Part shown: piece after piece, positions 7,128 through 16,371 of the stretch
Layout: the number at the start of each line of letters is the position of its first letter
Position numbering within the stretch: position 1 is the first letter of the stretch
Origin: Blastococcus sp. TML/M2B
GTDB taxonomy: Bacteria > Actinomycetota > Actinomycetes > Mycobacteriales > Geodermatophilaceae
Assembly (NCBI RefSeq): GCF_016612865.1
Contig: NZ_JAENZZ010000002.1
Coordinates: 1,922,001 to 1,986,000, forward strand
Length of the DNA stretch: 64,000 nucleotides
Direction of reading: 5' to 3'
The notes under the pieces: generated by a model
Seen by the model: only the letters and a program-made list of their open reading frames with translations
Told to the model about the DNA's origin: nothing
Databases searched by the model: none
Program-made: the position numbers and the translations under genes

Positions 7128-9087
7128 AGGGGGTGCGGCGCTGCCGGGCGAGCGCGACGTAGTGCTCGACGGCGGCGGGGTCGTCGACGGTGCCGACGTT
7201 GACCGCCTTGGCCGGGTCGACGCCCTGGAACAACCGCTTGAGCGGCACCTCCAGGCGCTTGCCGGTGCGCGTGTGCGGCACCGCGGGGACGGCGAGGACC
7301 TCGTCGGGCACGTGCCGCGGCGAGGCCTGCTCCCGGATGACGGCGCGCAGCCGGGCAACCAGCGCGTCGTCCAGGGAGACCCCCGGCGCCAGCTGCACGA
7401 ACAAGGGCATCCAGTAGCCGCCGTCGGGCTGCTCCACCCCGAGGACGACGCAGTCGACCACCTCGGGCACCGACTCGACGGCGGCGTAGATGTCGGCGGT
7501 GCCCATGCGGACGCCGCCGCGGTTGAGGGTGGAGTCCGAACGCCCGGTGATCACGCAGGTGCCGCGCTCGGTGACCTCCATCCAGTCGCCGTGCCGCCAC
7601 ACCCCGGGCCACGGCTCGAAGTAGGCGGCCCGGTAGCGGGCGTCGCCGGGGTCGTTCCAGAACCGCAGCGGCATCGACGGCATCGGCTCGGTGATCACCA
7701 GCTCGCCGAGCTCCCCGGTCACCGGCTCGCCGTCGGCCGACCACGCCGCCGCGGCGACGCCGAGCAGCGGGCGCTGCAGCTCCCCGGCGGTCACCGGCAG
7801 CAGCGGCGAGCTGCCGATGAACCCGGTCGCGACGTCGGTGCCGCCCGACAGCGAGCCGAGCAGCACGTCGTCGGCCACGGCGTCGTAGACCCAGCGGAAG
7901 GCGGCGGCCGGCAGCGGCGAGCCGGTCGAGCCGACGCCGCGCAGCGCGGAGAGGTCGTGGTCCCGGCCCGGCCGCAGCCCCGCCTTCTCGCACGCGGAGA
8001 GGTAGCCGGCGCTGGTGCCCAGGTACGTCATCCCGGTCCGCGCGGCCAGGGCGAACTGCGCGTCGGGGCCCGGGTAGGCCGGCGCGCCGTCGTGGACGAC
8101 GAGCGTGCAGCCGCTCAGCAGCGTCGACGTCGCGATGTTCCACATGATCCAGGCGGTCGAGGCGTACCAGAAGAACCGGTCGCCCACGCCGACGTCCATG
8201 TGCAGCTCGGCGGCCTTGCGCTGCTCGAGCACGACGCCGCCGTGCCCGTGCACGATGCCCTTCGGCAACCCGGTCGTGCCGGACGAGTAGACGATCCACA
8301 GCGGGTGGTCGAAGGCGGTCGGCTCGAACCGGGGCTCCTGCGTGTCCGCGACGGCGTCCGCCCAGCTCAGCGCTCCGTCGGGCGGCTCGGACGGGAACAG
8401 CCGAGGGACGGCGATCGTCGTCCGCACGCTCGGCAGCGCGGCGCGCAGCTCCGCGACGACCTCCCGCCGGTCGAACGGCCGCCCGTTGAACCGGTAGCCG
8501 TCGACGGCCACGAGCACGGTGGGCTCGATCTGCGCGAACCGGTCCAGGACGGCGCGGGTGCCGAAGTCCGGCGCGCACGCCGACCACACCGCGCCCACGG
8601 CGGCGGCGCCGAGGAACGCGACCACCGCCTCCGGGACGTTCGGCAGGTAGCCGGCCACGCGGTCCCCCGGACCGACGCCGAGCCGGCGCAGGGTCGCGGC
8701 GAACGCGCCGACCTGCCCGCGCAGCTCGGCCCACGAGATCTCGGCCGGCTCGGTGTCCTCGGCGGTCGCGATGATCGCCGGGTGGTCGGGCGTGCTCTGC
8801 CGGAAGACCTGCTCGGCGTAGTTCACGGTCGTGCCCGGGAACCAGACCGCCCCGGGCATCCCCGGGTCGGGCAGCACGGCGGCGTCCGGGACGTCGAGCA
8901 CGCCGGTCCACCGCGCGAGGTCGCCCCAGAACTGGTCCAGGTGCTCCACCGACCAGCGCCACAGCGCGTCGTAGTCCACCGGGTCGCCGAAGGAGAGCCC
9001 GCGGCGCTGCTCGACCCAGCGCGCGAACGCCGCGATCCGCGTTCCCCGCATCGTCTCCGGAGTGGGCTGCCACAGGACGTCGCTCAC
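7126..9087 (-). CDS. aacS: Acetoacetate-CoA ligase (acetoacetyl-CoA synthetase)
   Basis: A 653-residue ANL-superfamily enzyme of the AacS family length. It opens MSDVLWQPTPETMRGTRIAAFARWVEQRRGLSF, a family-typical start. The AMP-binding P-loop is YSSGTTGLPKG (about residues 267-277), followed by the family segment WIMWNIATSTLLSGCTLVVHDG. The A8 hinge is RSDSTLNRGGVRMGTADIYAAVE, and the catalytic Lys lies in HTRTGKRLEVPLKRLFQG. It activates acetoacetate to acetoacetyl-CoA with ATP, feeding ketone bodies into acyl-CoA metabolism. It is upstream of the acyl-CoA dehydrogenase on the same strand with 140 nt between, and divergent from the PadR gene. Confidence 0.92.
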   Translation of the reverse strand: MSDVLWQPTPETMRGTRIAAFARWVEQRRGLSFGDPVDYDALWRWSVEHLDQFWGDLARWTGVLDVPDAAVLPDPGMPGAVWFPGTTVNYAEQVFRQSTPDHPAIIATAEDTEPAEISWAELRGQVGAFAATLRRLGVGPGDRVAGYLPNVPEAVVAFLGAAAVGAVWSACAPDFGTRAVLDRFAQIEPTVLVAVDGYRFNGRPFDRREVVAELRAALPSVRTTIAVPRLFPSEPPDGALSWADAVADTQEPRFEPTAFDHPLWIVYSSGTTGLPKGIVHGHGGVVLEQRKAAELHMDVGVGDRFFWYASTAWIMWNIATSTLLSGCTLVVHDGAPAYPGPDAQFALAARTGMTYLGTSAGYLSACEKAGLRPGRDHDLSALRGVGSTGSPLPAAAFRWVYDAVADDVLLGSLSGGTDVATGFIGSSPLLPVTAGELQRPLLGVAAAAWSADGEPVTGELGELVITEPMPSMPLRFWNDPGDARYRAAYFEPWPGVWRHGDWMEVTERGTCVITGRSDSTLNRGGVRMGTADIYAAVESVPEVVDCVVLGVEQPDGGYWMPLFVQLAPGVSLDDALVARLRAVIREQASPRHVPDEVLAVPAVPHTRTGKRLEVPLKRLFQGVDPAKAVNVGTVDDPAAVEHYVALARQRRTP

Positions 9088-9170
9088 GCCCGCACCCTGC
9101 CACTGCCACGCCGCGCTCCGCCACGGCTCACTAGCTTGCGTCGCTGACTAGTAGGTCTTACCGTCTAGCC

Positions 9171-9518
9171 GTGCCCTCCGAGACCCCCTGGCCCTCCGAC
9201 TGGCTGCGCGCGGCATTGCCGCTGTGCGTCCTCGCCGTCGTGGCCGAGGAGGAGACCTACGGGTACGCCATCGCCCAGCAGCTCCGCGAGGCCGGCCTGG
9301 GTCCGGTCAAGGGCGGCACGCTGTATCCCCTCCTCAACCGGATGGAGCAGGACGGGCTGCTGCGGTCCTCCTGGCGGGAAGGCGCCGCCGGGCCCGGGCG
9401 GAAGTTCTTCGCGGCCACCGAGGCAGGCCGGGCGGAGCTCGCCGGGCGCACCGCCGCATGGCGGCTGTTCACCGAGCAGGCCACGGCCCTGCTCCCGTCC
9501 CTGGAGGAGGCCCGATGA
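9171..9518 (+). CDS. PadR-family transcriptional regulator
   Basis: A 115-residue PadR winged-helix protein from GTG 9171. It contains the family landmarks VLAVVAEEETYGYAIAQQLREAGL, GTLYPLLNRMEQDGLLRSSW and the wing RKFFAATEAGRAEL. The short C-terminal helix is that of the PadR-s2 class. Its stop overlaps the start of the membrane protein gene at 9515 (ATGA), the standard arrangement in which a PadR repressor controls its own operon and a membrane partner. The upstream gap has CTAG-containing repeats but no clean dyad. Inducer unknown. Confidence 0.88.
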   Translation: MPSETPWPSDWLRAALPLCVLAVVAEEETYGYAIAQQLREAGLGPVKGGTLYPLLNRMEQDGLLRSSWREGAAGPGRKFFAATEAGRAELAGRTAAWRLFTEQATALLPSLEEAR

Positions 9519-10015
9519 GTTCCGACGCCGGCACGTACCGCGGCGATCTGATCCTGGCGCTGCGCATGCGGGACATCCCCGGCGACCGGATCGGCGAGAT
9601 CGTGGCGGAGGTCGAGAGCCACGTCGCCGACAGCGGGGAGGATCCGCGCGAGGCCTTCGGACCGCCGCAGGAGTACGCGGCGAGCGTCTCCGGCCGGGCC
9701 CGTACGCGCTGGAGCCGCGCCGACGTCCTCGTCGCCGTCGGCAGCCTCGTCGGTGGGTGGTCGCTCGCCACGGGCCTGCTCGGGCTGATGGGCGGCGACC
9801 CGGTCGGGCCGCTCCCCACCTGGGCTCTGCTCGGCGTCGCGGTCGTCGTCCTCGCCCCTACCCTCGGCCACCTGCGCCGTTCGGCGTCGCCCGCGCGCGA
9901 TCCCCGCACCGGGCAGGACCTCGCACCGCTGCCCCGCTGGGTGCCCTGGGCCATGGGCGCCTCGCTCGCGCTCCCGGTGGTGCTCGCGGCGGTGGTCATC
10001 GCCGCGGCCTCCTGA
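9515..10015 (+). CDS. PadR-coupled membrane protein (HAAS/DUF1700-like N-terminus)
   Basis: A 166-residue protein. The N-terminal 60 residues (LILALRMRDIPGDRIGEIVAEVESHVADSGEDPREAFGPPQEYAASV) look like the HAAS/DUF1700 helical region commonly fused to membrane domains downstream of PadR regulators. Three hydrophobic segments follow (about 74-93, 100-118 and 146-165). Translation is coupled to the PadR gene through the ATGA overlap. Such proteins are thought to work with their PadR partner in stress or envelope responses; the exact role is unknown. Confidence 0.7.
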   Translation: MSSDAGTYRGDLILALRMRDIPGDRIGEIVAEVESHVADSGEDPREAFGPPQEYAASVSGRARTRWSRADVLVAVGSLVGGWSLATGLLGLMGGDPVGPLPTWALLGVAVVVLAPTLGHLRRSASPARDPRTGQDLAPLPRWVPWAMGASLALPVVLAAVVIAAAS

Positions 10016-10079
10016 CCGGCGGGCCGGGCACCCGTCGGCCATCCTGACCGGAGACGTGCCACCGGAGACAGGAGCCACC

Positions 10080-10475
10080 GTGCCCGCAGACGAGAAGAAC
10101 GTGCTCGGGGGCCTGCTGGAACCGTGTGGCACCGAGCCGCTCACCGGTTTCTACCGCGACGGCTGCTGCAGCACCGGCCCGGAGGACCTCGGCTCGCACA
10201 CCGTCTGCGTCGTCGTCTCCGCCGAGTTCCTGGAGATGCAGCGCTCGCTCGGCAACGACCTGTCCACCCCGCGCCCCGAGTACGGCTTCCCGGGCCTGCG
10301 CCCCGGCGACCGGTGGTGCGTCGTCGCCGTCCGGTGGCTGCAGGCCTACCAGGCGGGCGCCGCCGCGGGCGTGGTCCTGGCCGCGACCAACCAGCGGGCG
10401 CTCGAGGTGGTGCCGATCGAGGCGCTGCGGCAGCACGCCGTCGACGTCCCCGACGACATCAGCGCCCTGGAATGA
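10080..10475 (+). CDS. DUF2237-family protein
   Basis: A 131-residue protein with the hallmark sequence run of the DUF2237 family: NVLGGLLEPCGTEPLTGFYRDGCCSTGPEDLGSHTVC, then SLGNDLSTPRPEYGFPGLRPGDRWC and a C-terminal NQRALEVVPIEALRQHA. The conserved Cys residues (PC, GCC, TVC, RWC) may bind metal or be redox-active, but no biochemical role is established. GTG 10080 is preceded by a GGAG ribosome site and fits the conserved start. It is co-directional with the glutathione peroxidase 36 nt downstream. Confidence 0.85.
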   Translation: MPADEKNVLGGLLEPCGTEPLTGFYRDGCCSTGPEDLGSHTVCVVVSAEFLEMQRSLGNDLSTPRPEYGFPGLRPGDRWCVVAVRWLQAYQAGAAAGVVLAATNQRALEVVPIEALRQHAVDVPDDISALE

Positions 10476-10511
10476 CGGAATGAACGCCGTCCCGGCGGTG
10501 CTGCGGCGGTC

Positions 10512-11006
10512 ATGAGCGACCTCCTCGACGTGCCGCTGACCACCCTCGCAGGCGAGGCGACCACGCTGCGCGAGCTGACCGGTGGGACGCCGGCGCTGCT
10601 CGTGAACGTGGCCAGCAAGTGCGGGCTGACCCCGCAGTACGCCGCACTGGAGGCGCTGCACGAGGAGCTCGCGCCGCGCGGCTTCACCGTCGTCGGCGTG
10701 CCGTGCAACCAGTTCATGGGCCAGGAGCCGGGCACCGCCGAGGAGATCGCCGAGTTCTGCTCCAGCACCTACGGCGTCACCTTCCCGATGACGGAGAAGG
10801 TCGAGGTCAACGGCGAGGGGGCGCACCCGCTGTTCCAGCAGCTCACCGCCGTCCCCGACGCCGAGGGCACGGCCGGCGAGGTCGCCTGGAACTTCGAGAA
10901 GTGGCTGATCTCGGGCACGGGCGACGTCGTCGCCCGGTTCCGCCCGATGACGACGCCGGACGCCCCCGAGGTGCGCGCCGCGATCGAGTCGGTCCTCCCC
11001 GGCTGA
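10512..11006 (+). CDS. Glutathione peroxidase-family thiol peroxidase (Cys type)
   Basis: A 164-residue GPx-fold protein. The peroxidatic Cys37 is in LLVNVASKCGLTPQY, the second motif is VGVPCNQFMGQEPG with the conserved Gln, and the Trp-Asn pair is in AWNFEKWL, giving the Cys/Gln/Trp/Asn set of the family. It has Cys rather than selenocysteine, and a second Cys in the PCNQF loop, so it likely uses thioredoxin-like reductants rather than glutathione in an actinobacterium. It reduces H2O2 and organic hydroperoxides in the cytoplasm. It lies directly upstream of the iron-uptake operon, but the IdeR-like box falls after its stop. Confidence 0.9.
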   Translation: MSDLLDVPLTTLAGEATTLRELTGGTPALLVNVASKCGLTPQYAALEALHEELAPRGFTVVGVPCNQFMGQEPGTAEEIAEFCSSTYGVTFPMTEKVEVNGEGAHPLFQQLTAVPDAEGTAGEVAWNFEKWLISGTGDVVARFRPMTTPDAPEVRAAIESVLPG

Positions 11007-11036
11007 CGCGCCGCTCCCGGCCGGACAGCGGGGCAG

Positions 11037-11055
11037 TGAGGTTAGCCTTACTGCA
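11037..11055 (+). promoter_or_regulatory. DtxR/IdeR-like iron box upstream of the FecCD operon
   Basis: TGAGGTTAGCCTTACTGCA resembles the 19-bp DtxR/IdeR consensus (TTAGGTTAGSCTAACCTAA) in its core AGGTTAGCCT-AC, with the best match in the left half. It lies 30 nt before the first permease start codon. It would repress the operon when Fe(II) is plentiful. Confidence 0.65.
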
Positions 11056-11084
11056 GATCTCGCCGTCCGTCCCTGGGAGCTCGT

Positions 11085-12143
11085 GTGACCGCCACGGCCG
11101 ACGCTCCCGCGCGGAGCGGCGCCGCCCGCACCTCGGTGCGCACCCAGCGCGCCCGGCGGACGCTGGTGCTGCTCGGCCTGGTCGGGCTCGTGCTGGCCGC
11201 GGCGCTGGCCAGCATCGCGGTCGGCACCCGCTCGCTCGCCCCGGGCGAGGTCTGGCGCGCGCTGTTCGAGACCGACCCGACGAACGAGGCCGCGGTCATC
11301 GTCCGGCAGCTGCGGGTGCCGCGCACCGTGCTCGGCCTGCTGGTCGGCGCCGCGCTGGGCATGTCCGGCGCGCTCATGCAGGGCCACACCCGCAACCCGC
11401 TCGGTGACCCGGGGCTGCTCGGCGTCACCGCCGGCGCCTCGCTGGCCGTCGTCCTCGCCATCGCGGTGTTCGGCGTCGCCTCGCCCGCCGGGTACGTCTG
11501 GTTCGCCTTCGCCGGCGCGCTGATCGGCACCGTCCTCGTCTACGCGATCGGCTCGGCCGGCCGCGGCGGCGCGACGCCGGTGACGCTCGCGCTGGCCGGC
11601 GCGGCCCTCTCGGCGCTGCTGTACGCGATCGTCCGGGCGTTCGTGGTCAGTGATTCCCGCACCCTGGACAACTTCCGCTTCTGGCAGGTGGGCGCGCTGG
11701 CCGGCCGCGGCGAGGAGGTCGCCTGGCAGGTCGGGCCGTTCATCGCCGTCGGCGTCGTGCTGGCGCTGGTCAACGCCCCCGCGCTCAACCTGCTCGGCCT
11801 CGGCGAGGACGTCGCCCGCGGGCTCGGCCAGCGCATCTGGCTGGCCCGGGCGGTCGGCCTGGCCGCCATCACGCTGCTCTGCGGCGCGGCGACGGCGGCC
11901 TGCGGGCCGATCGCCTTCGTCGGCCTGGTCGTGCCGCACGTCGTCCGCGCGCTCACCGGCCCCGACCACCGCTGGCTGGTCCCCTGCTCTGCCCTCGCCG
12001 GCGCCGCGCTGCTGCTGGCCGCCGACGTGCTGGGCCGCGTGCTGGCCCGCCCCGGCGAGCTCCAGGTCGGCATCGTGCTCGCGCTGGTCGGCGCCCCGTT
12101 CTTCATCGCGCTCGTGCGCCGTCGCCGGACGATGGCCCTGTGA
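11085..12143 (+). CDS. Iron-siderophore ABC transporter permease, FecCD family (1)
   Basis: A 352-residue polytopic protein from GTG 11085. FecCD/BtuC signatures include [46 protein letters not shown] and [27 protein letters not shown], the coupling region that contacts the ATPase. The hydrophobic profile supports about ten membrane segments. The following permease overlaps it by 4 nt (ATG/GTGA-type overlap), so the two halves of a heterodimeric channel are translated together. An iron box lies just upstream. Ferric siderophore substrate is inferred from family and regulation. Confidence 0.9.
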   Translation: MTATADAPARSGAARTSVRTQRARRTLVLLGLVGLVLAAALASIAVGTRSLAPGEVWRALFETDPTNEAAVIVRQLRVPRTVLGLLVGAALGMSGALMQGHTRNPLGDPGLLGVTAGASLAVVLAIAVFGVASPAGYVWFAFAGALIGTVLVYAIGSAGRGGATPVTLALAGAALSALLYAIVRAFVVSDSRTLDNFRFWQVGALAGRGEEVAWQVGPFIAVGVVLALVNAPALNLLGLGEDVARGLGQRIWLARAVGLAAITLLCGAATAACGPIAFVGLVVPHVVRALTGPDHRWLVPCSALAGAALLLAADVLGRVLARPGELQVGIVLALVGAPFFIALVRRRRTMAL

Positions 12144-13225
12144 GCGCCACGCTGGAGCGCCCGGTCAGCGGGCCGCGCGGCCGCACGGCGGTGCGGATCG
12201 GGCCGGTCTCGACCGTGCTGCGCTGGCGGCAGGTGCTCGTCCCGCTCGTGGCGCTGGTCGTCCTGCTGCTCGTCTCGGCGGTGAGCATCGGCCGCGGCGA
12301 CTTCCCGATCGGGGTCACCGACGTCGTCCGCACGCTGCTGGGCCTGGACGAGGGCCCGCAGGAGTTCATCGTGCGGCAGCTGCGCGCGCCGCGGGTGGTC
12401 GTCGGGCTGCTGGTCGGGCTGGCGCTCGGCATCGCAGGCGCGCTGTTCCAGACCTTCGCCCGCAACCCGCTGGCCTCCCCCGACACCCTGGGCATCACCG
12501 TCGGCGCCTCCGTCGGCGCCGTGGCGGCCATCGTGCTCAGCGGCACCAGCTCGGCCGGCGCCGTGCTGGGCGGCTTCGGCGTCCCGATCGCCGCGCTGAT
12601 CGGCGGGCTGGTCACCGGGCTGCTGCTGTTCGTGCTGGCCTGGCGGGCGGGCCTCGACGGGTACCGGCTGGTCCTCGTCGGCATCGCGCTGTGGTCGGTC
12701 GGCAGCGCGCTGGTCGACTGGCTGCTCACCAACGCGCAGATCTACGACGCCGCCGCGGCGTACGTGTGGGTCACCGGCTCGCTCAACGCGCGCACCTGGG
12801 ACCAGGCGGTGCCCCTCGCCCTGGCCCTCGCCGTGCTCCTGCCGCTCGCGCTGGCGACCGGCCGGGCGCTGAGCGTCCTCCAGTTCGGCGACGACACCGC
12901 CCGCGGCCTGGGCCTGCGCCTCCCGATCGCCCAGACGGCGGTGGTCCTGCTCGCCGTCGCGCTCACCGCGGCGGCCGTCTCCGCCGCGGGCCCGATCACC
13001 TTCGTCGCGCTCGTCGTCCCCCAGGTGGCGGTGCGCCTGACCGGCGGCTCGCGCCCGCCGCTGCTGGCGTCGGGCCTGCTGGGCGCCGTCCTCGTCGTCG
13101 GCGCGGACCTGGTCACCCGCACCGTGCTCCCCGAGGCGCTGCCGGTCGGCATCCTCACCGCCGTCATCGGCGCGCCCTACCTGCTCTGGCTCCTGGTCCG
13201 CGGAAGGCGGCGATCCACCCTATGA
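12140..13225 (+). CDS. Iron-siderophore ABC transporter permease, FecCD family (2)
   Basis: A 361-residue FecCD permease starting at GTG 12140 within the stop of the first. It shows the paralogous motif [42 protein letters not shown] and the coupling segment [19 protein letters not shown]. The N-terminal 30 residues are cytoplasmic and basic, followed by about ten membrane spans. With the first permease it should form the inner-membrane channel for a ferric siderophore. Its stop overlaps the ATPase start by 4 nt, so the three genes form a tight operon. Confidence 0.9.
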   Translation: MSATLERPVSGPRGRTAVRIGPVSTVLRWRQVLVPLVALVVLLLVSAVSIGRGDFPIGVTDVVRTLLGLDEGPQEFIVRQLRAPRVVVGLLVGLALGIAGALFQTFARNPLASPDTLGITVGASVGAVAAIVLSGTSSAGAVLGGFGVPIAALIGGLVTGLLLFVLAWRAGLDGYRLVLVGIALWSVGSALVDWLLTNAQIYDAAAAYVWVTGSLNARTWDQAVPLALALAVLLPLALATGRALSVLQFGDDTARGLGLRLPIAQTAVVLLAVALTAAAVSAAGPITFVALVVPQVAVRLTGGSRPPLLASGLLGAVLVVGADLVTRTVLPEALPVGILTAVIGAPYLLWLLVRGRRRSTL

Positions 13226-14064
13226 CGGCGCACACCGTGACCCCGGCAGCGCAGGGGGCCCCCGCCCCGGAGGCGGCGCGCGTGCGGCTGGCCGCCGACC
13301 ACGTGCGGCTGGCCTACGACGACACCGTCGTCGTCCACGACCTGGACCTCGAGCTCACCGACGGCTCGTTCACCGCGATCGTCGGGCCCAACGGCTGCGG
13401 CAAGTCCACCCTGCTGCGTGCACTGGGCCGGCTGCTGCGCCCCACCGGCGGCCAGGTGCTGCTCGACGGCCGGTCGATCGCCCGGACGCCGACCCGCGAG
13501 GTCGCCAAGGTCCTGGGTCTGCTCCCGCAGTCGCCGATCGCGCCGGAGGGGCTGACCGTCGCCGACCTGGTCGCCCGCGGCCGGCACCCGCACCAGAGCT
13601 GGGTGCGGCAGTGGTCCCGGGACGACGAGGCGGTCGTCGCCGAGGCGCTGGAGTGGACCGACATGGCCGAGCTGGCCGGCCGCGCGGTCGACGAGCTCTC
13701 CGGCGGGCAGCGGCAGCGCGCCTGGATCTCGATGGCGCTGGCGCAGGGCACCGACCTGCTGCTGCTGGACGAGCCGACCACCTACCTCGACCTCGCCCAC
13801 CAGATCGACGTCCTCGAGCTGGTCGGGCGGCTGCACGCCGAGCGGGGCCGCACGGTCGCCGTCGTCCTGCACGACCTGAACCTCGCCGCCCGCTACGCCG
13901 AGCGGCTCGTGGCCATGAAGGACGGCGTGCTGGTCGCCTCCGGCACGCCGGCCGAGGTGCTCACCGAGCAGCTGCTGGCCGACGTGTTCGACCTCGAGGC
14001 GCGGATCGTGCCCGACCCGGTGACCGGCACGCCGATGGTCGTCCCGGTGCGCCGGCTGCGCTGA
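13222..14064 (+). CDS. Iron-siderophore ABC transporter ATP-binding protein (FecE/FepC type)
   Basis: A 280-residue ABC ATPase starting at ATG 13222. Walker A is GPNGCGKST, the Q-loop lies in [24 protein letters not shown], the signature is [17 protein letters not shown], and Walker B is [13 protein letters not shown], followed by the H-loop [16 protein letters not shown]. The [10 protein letters not shown] run is characteristic of ferric-siderophore transport ATPases. It powers the two FecCD permeases upstream. It ends 9 nt before the convergent TetR gene's stop. Confidence 0.92.
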   Translation: MTAHTVTPAAQGAPAPEAARVRLAADHVRLAYDDTVVVHDLDLELTDGSFTAIVGPNGCGKSTLLRALGRLLRPTGGQVLLDGRSIARTPTREVAKVLGLLPQSPIAPEGLTVADLVARGRHPHQSWVRQWSRDDEAVVAEALEWTDMAELAGRAVDELSGGQRQRAWISMALAQGTDLLLLDEPTTYLDLAHQIDVLELVGRLHAERGRTVAVVLHDLNLAARYAERLVAMKDGVLVASGTPAEVLTEQLLADVFDLEARIVPDPVTGTPMVVPVRRLR

Positions 14065-14073
14065 GCCGGCCGC

Positions 14074-14637
14074 TCACGCCGCGGCGAGCACCTCGTCGAG
14101 GTGCTGCAGCGGATCGCCGCCCTCGCCGCTGCGGACGTCGTCCAGCCACACCCGGAACGCGGTGACGGCGCGCCCCACCAGGAGGCGGGTGCGCCAGTCC
14201 GCCACCCCGCCGCTGCGGGCCACGAGCCGCTCGGTGAGCCGCCGCTCCTGGTCCGAGAGGCGGGAGACCGGTGAGGCGCCGCGCTCGCGGGCGACCTGCG
14301 CCAGCGTGCGCAGGTGCGCGTCCAGCCGGCCGTCGTCGGCGGTCACGGACTCGCCGAGCCGCCGCAGCGCCCAGTGCAGCACCCCCGCCTGGTCCAGGTC
14401 GTCGGGGGCGGTGGCGATGTCGTCGGCCACCCGGTCGGCCATGACGCGGCTGGGTTCGGCCAGGACGTCGTCCTTGGTCGGGAAGTAGCGGAAGAAGGTC
14501 CGCGGCGCGATGTCGGCCGCCGCGCAGATGTCGGCCACGGTGACCTTGTCGAAGCCGTGCTCGGCGAACAGCCGCATCGCGGCGTCGACGGTCTGGGCGC
14601 GGCTGGCCGCCCGCTTGCGCTCGCGCAGCCCGTCCAC
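14074..14637 (-). CDS. TetR-family transcriptional regulator
   Basis: A 187-residue TetR protein from GTG 14637. The DNA-binding domain is TVDAAMRLFAEHGFDKVTVADICAAADIAPRTFFRYFPTKDDVL (about residues 16-60), followed by a ligand domain of the MftR/AcrR-like C-terminal type. It is divergent from the DHA2 exporter at 14770 with two dyads in between, the classic repressor-efflux arrangement. The inducer is unknown, but export of a toxic small molecule or siderophore is plausible given the iron genes on both sides. Confidence 0.88.
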   Translation of the reverse strand: MDGLRERKRAASRAQTVDAAMRLFAEHGFDKVTVADICAAADIAPRTFFRYFPTKDDVLAEPSRVMADRVADDIATAPDDLDQAGVLHWALRRLGESVTADDGRLDAHLRTLAQVARERGASPVSRLSDQERRLTERLVARSGGVADWRTRLLVGRAVTAFRVWLDDVRSGEGGDPLQHLDEVLAAA

Positions 14638-14710
14638 GGACCACCTCCTCCCCGTCCCCGGTTGGACGCGTGACGAGCTCCACAGGTTCCGCCAGGACGA
14701 CGGGGCCCTC

Positions 14711-14745
14711 GCGGCATAGCATGCCGCGTGGCAGTTTGTGCCACG
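14711..14745. promoter_or_regulatory. Two adjacent dyads, probable TetR operator
   Basis: GCGGCAT-AGC-ATGCCGC (14711-14727) abuts CGTGGCA-N5-TGCCACG (14727-14745). Both lie in the 132-nt gap between the TetR and DHA2-exporter starts. Either or both could bind the TetR dimer and control both promoters. Confidence 0.55.
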
Positions 14746-14769
14746 AAACCCGTCCTGCTTGGAGCCTGC

Positions 14770-16245
14770 ATGTCCCACGCCCCCACGACCTCCCCGGCGG
14801 CCGCCGCCGAACCCGGGGCCGACGACGCCTGGCACCCCCAGCAGGTGGCCGCGCTCGCGGTCGTCGCCGTGTGCGGCGTGCTGGTCTCGCTGACCCAGTC
14901 GATCCTCATCCCGGTGCTGGGTGCCATCCAGCGCGACCTGCAGAGCAGCACCACCGGCACCGAGTGGCTGCTCACCTCGACGCTGCTGGTCGCCGCGGTG
15001 GCGGTGCCCGTGTTCGGCCGGCTCGGTGACCTCTACGGCAAGCGCCGCATGCTGCTCGTCGCCACCCTGGCCCTCGTCGTCGGCTCGGTGATCTGCGCGC
15101 TGGCCGACTCGATCGAGGTCATGATCGTGGGCCGCCTCGTCACCGGCCTCTCCTCGGCCGCCATCCCGCTGGGCATCAGCCTGATCGGGCAGGTGCTCCC
15201 GGCCGCGCGCGCCGGTTCGGGCATCGCGCTGGTCAGCGCCACGCTGGGCATCGGCGGCGCCCTGGGTCTGCCGCTCGCCGCGCTCGTCGCCGAGCACTCC
15301 GACTACCACGTGCTGTTCTGGATCTGCGCCGTCGGCGGCGCCGCCGGCTTCACCGGCATCTGGTTCGCGCTCACCGAGGTGGCCCGCAACGGACGCGGCC
15401 GGATGGATTTCCCGGGCGCCCTGCTGCTCGCCGCCGCGCTGGTCAGCCTGCTGCTCCCGCTGGCCGAGGCGACCACCTGGGGCTGGGCCGACGGCCGGAC
15501 GATCGGCCTGCTGGTCCTCGCCGCCGTCCTGCTCGCCGTCTTCGTCGTCGTCGAGCGGCGGGTCGCCTCGCCGCTGGTGGACCTCGTGGTCAACGCCCGG
15601 CCCTCGCTGCTGCTGACCAACATCGCCTCGCTGTGCATCGGCTTCGCCCTGTTCGCCTCCTTCATCGGGACGGCGACCTACGTGCAGGCGCCGCCCTCGA
15701 CCGGGTACGGCTTCGGCTCCTCGGTGCTCGCCAGCGGGCTGGCCATGCTGCCCAGCGGTCTGGCCATGCTGGCGCTGTCCCCGGTCTCGGCGATGCTCTC
15801 GGCCCGCTTCGGCCCGAAGATCACGCTGGCGATCGGCGGCGCCGTCGTGGCGCTGGGCTTCCTCGGCCGGATCGTGTTCACCGGCTCGTTCACCGAGATC
15901 GTCATCTGGACGACGGTCGCCGGCGCCGGAACCGGCATCGCCTACGCCGCCATGCCGAGCCTGATCCTGCGGGCCGCACCGTCGCACGAGCTCGCCGCGG
16001 CCAACGGGCTCAACACGCTGGCCCGCAGCGTCGGCAGCTCGCTGGCCAGCGCCATCGGCGGCACCCTGCTGGCCGCGCAGACCATCTCGCTCGGCGGGTT
16101 CGACCTGCCCTCGCTGAGCGCCTACCGCACGCTGTTCGGCATCTGCGCCGGCGCCGCGCTGCTCGGGGCGCTGGTCGCGCTGGTCATCCCGGCCGCGACG
16201 GCGGAGGCCGGGCAGGAGCAGCGGGCCGTCCCCGTCCGCGCCTGA
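14770..16245 (+). CDS. DHA2-type MFS drug/metabolite exporter
   Basis: A 491-residue major facilitator with about 14 predicted membrane segments, the DHA2 (14-TMS) organisation. It shows motif A in VFGRLGDLYGKRRMLLVA and the family-typical GLSSAAIPLGISLIGQVLP and LGIGGALGLPLAALVAEHSDY, where motif C falls. ATG 14770 is preferred to an in-frame upstream GTG inside the operator dyad. It is divergent from its likely TetR repressor and flanked by iron-uptake genes, so siderophore export is one possibility; multidrug efflux is the other. The substrate is not determinable here. Confidence 0.85.
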   Translation: MSHAPTTSPAAAAEPGADDAWHPQQVAALAVVAVCGVLVSLTQSILIPVLGAIQRDLQSSTTGTEWLLTSTLLVAAVAVPVFGRLGDLYGKRRMLLVATLALVVGSVICALADSIEVMIVGRLVTGLSSAAIPLGISLIGQVLPAARAGSGIALVSATLGIGGALGLPLAALVAEHSDYHVLFWICAVGGAAGFTGIWFALTEVARNGRGRMDFPGALLLAAALVSLLLPLAEATTWGWADGRTIGLLVLAAVLLAVFVVVERRVASPLVDLVVNARPSLLLTNIASLCIGFALFASFIGTATYVQAPPSTGYGFGSSVLASGLAMLPSGLAMLALSPVSAMLSARFGPKITLAIGGAVVALGFLGRIVFTGSFTEIVIWTTVAGAGTGIAYAAMPSLILRAAPSHELAAANGLNTLARSVGSSLASAIGGTLLAAQTISLGGFDLPSLSAYRTLFGICAGAALLGALVALVIPAATAEAGQEQRAVPVRA

Positions 16246-16249
16246 GACG

Positions 16250-16286
16250 CCGGTGCGGGGCGGCGCCCGGGCCCGCCCCGCACCGG
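16250..16286 (+). terminator. 14-bp perfect hairpin after the DHA2 exporter
   Basis: Arms 16250-16263 and 16273-16286 with a 9-nt loop, 5 nt after the exporter stop and 20 nt before the next iron box. It separates the exporter transcript from fecB. Confidence 0.65.
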
Positions 16287-16305
16287 ACCCCCTCCCACGG
16301 GCGAC

Positions 16306-16324
16306 TTAGGCCAGGCTAACCTTC
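16306..16324 (+). promoter_or_regulatory. DtxR/IdeR-like iron box upstream of the fecB gene
   Basis: TTAGGCCAGGCTAACCTTC matches the DtxR/IdeR consensus at about 15 of 19 positions, including TTAGG and the GGCTAACCT half. It lies 48 nt before the fecB start codon. Confidence 0.75.
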
Positions 16325-16371
16325 GCGGCGCAGAGGGATGATCACGCATCCCCGAACCCGAGGAGAACCCG

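Noticed and set aside
7012-9147. A plus-strand frame of about 710 codons opposite acetoacetate-CoA ligase
   Set aside because: The protein is Arg/Gly/Asp-rich without domains, and the minus strand carries a complete ANL enzyme with all motifs.
9088-9170. PadR operator in the gap upstream of PadR
   Set aside because: CTAG repeats and partial complementarity around GTAGGTCTTAC are present, but no dyad of convincing length.
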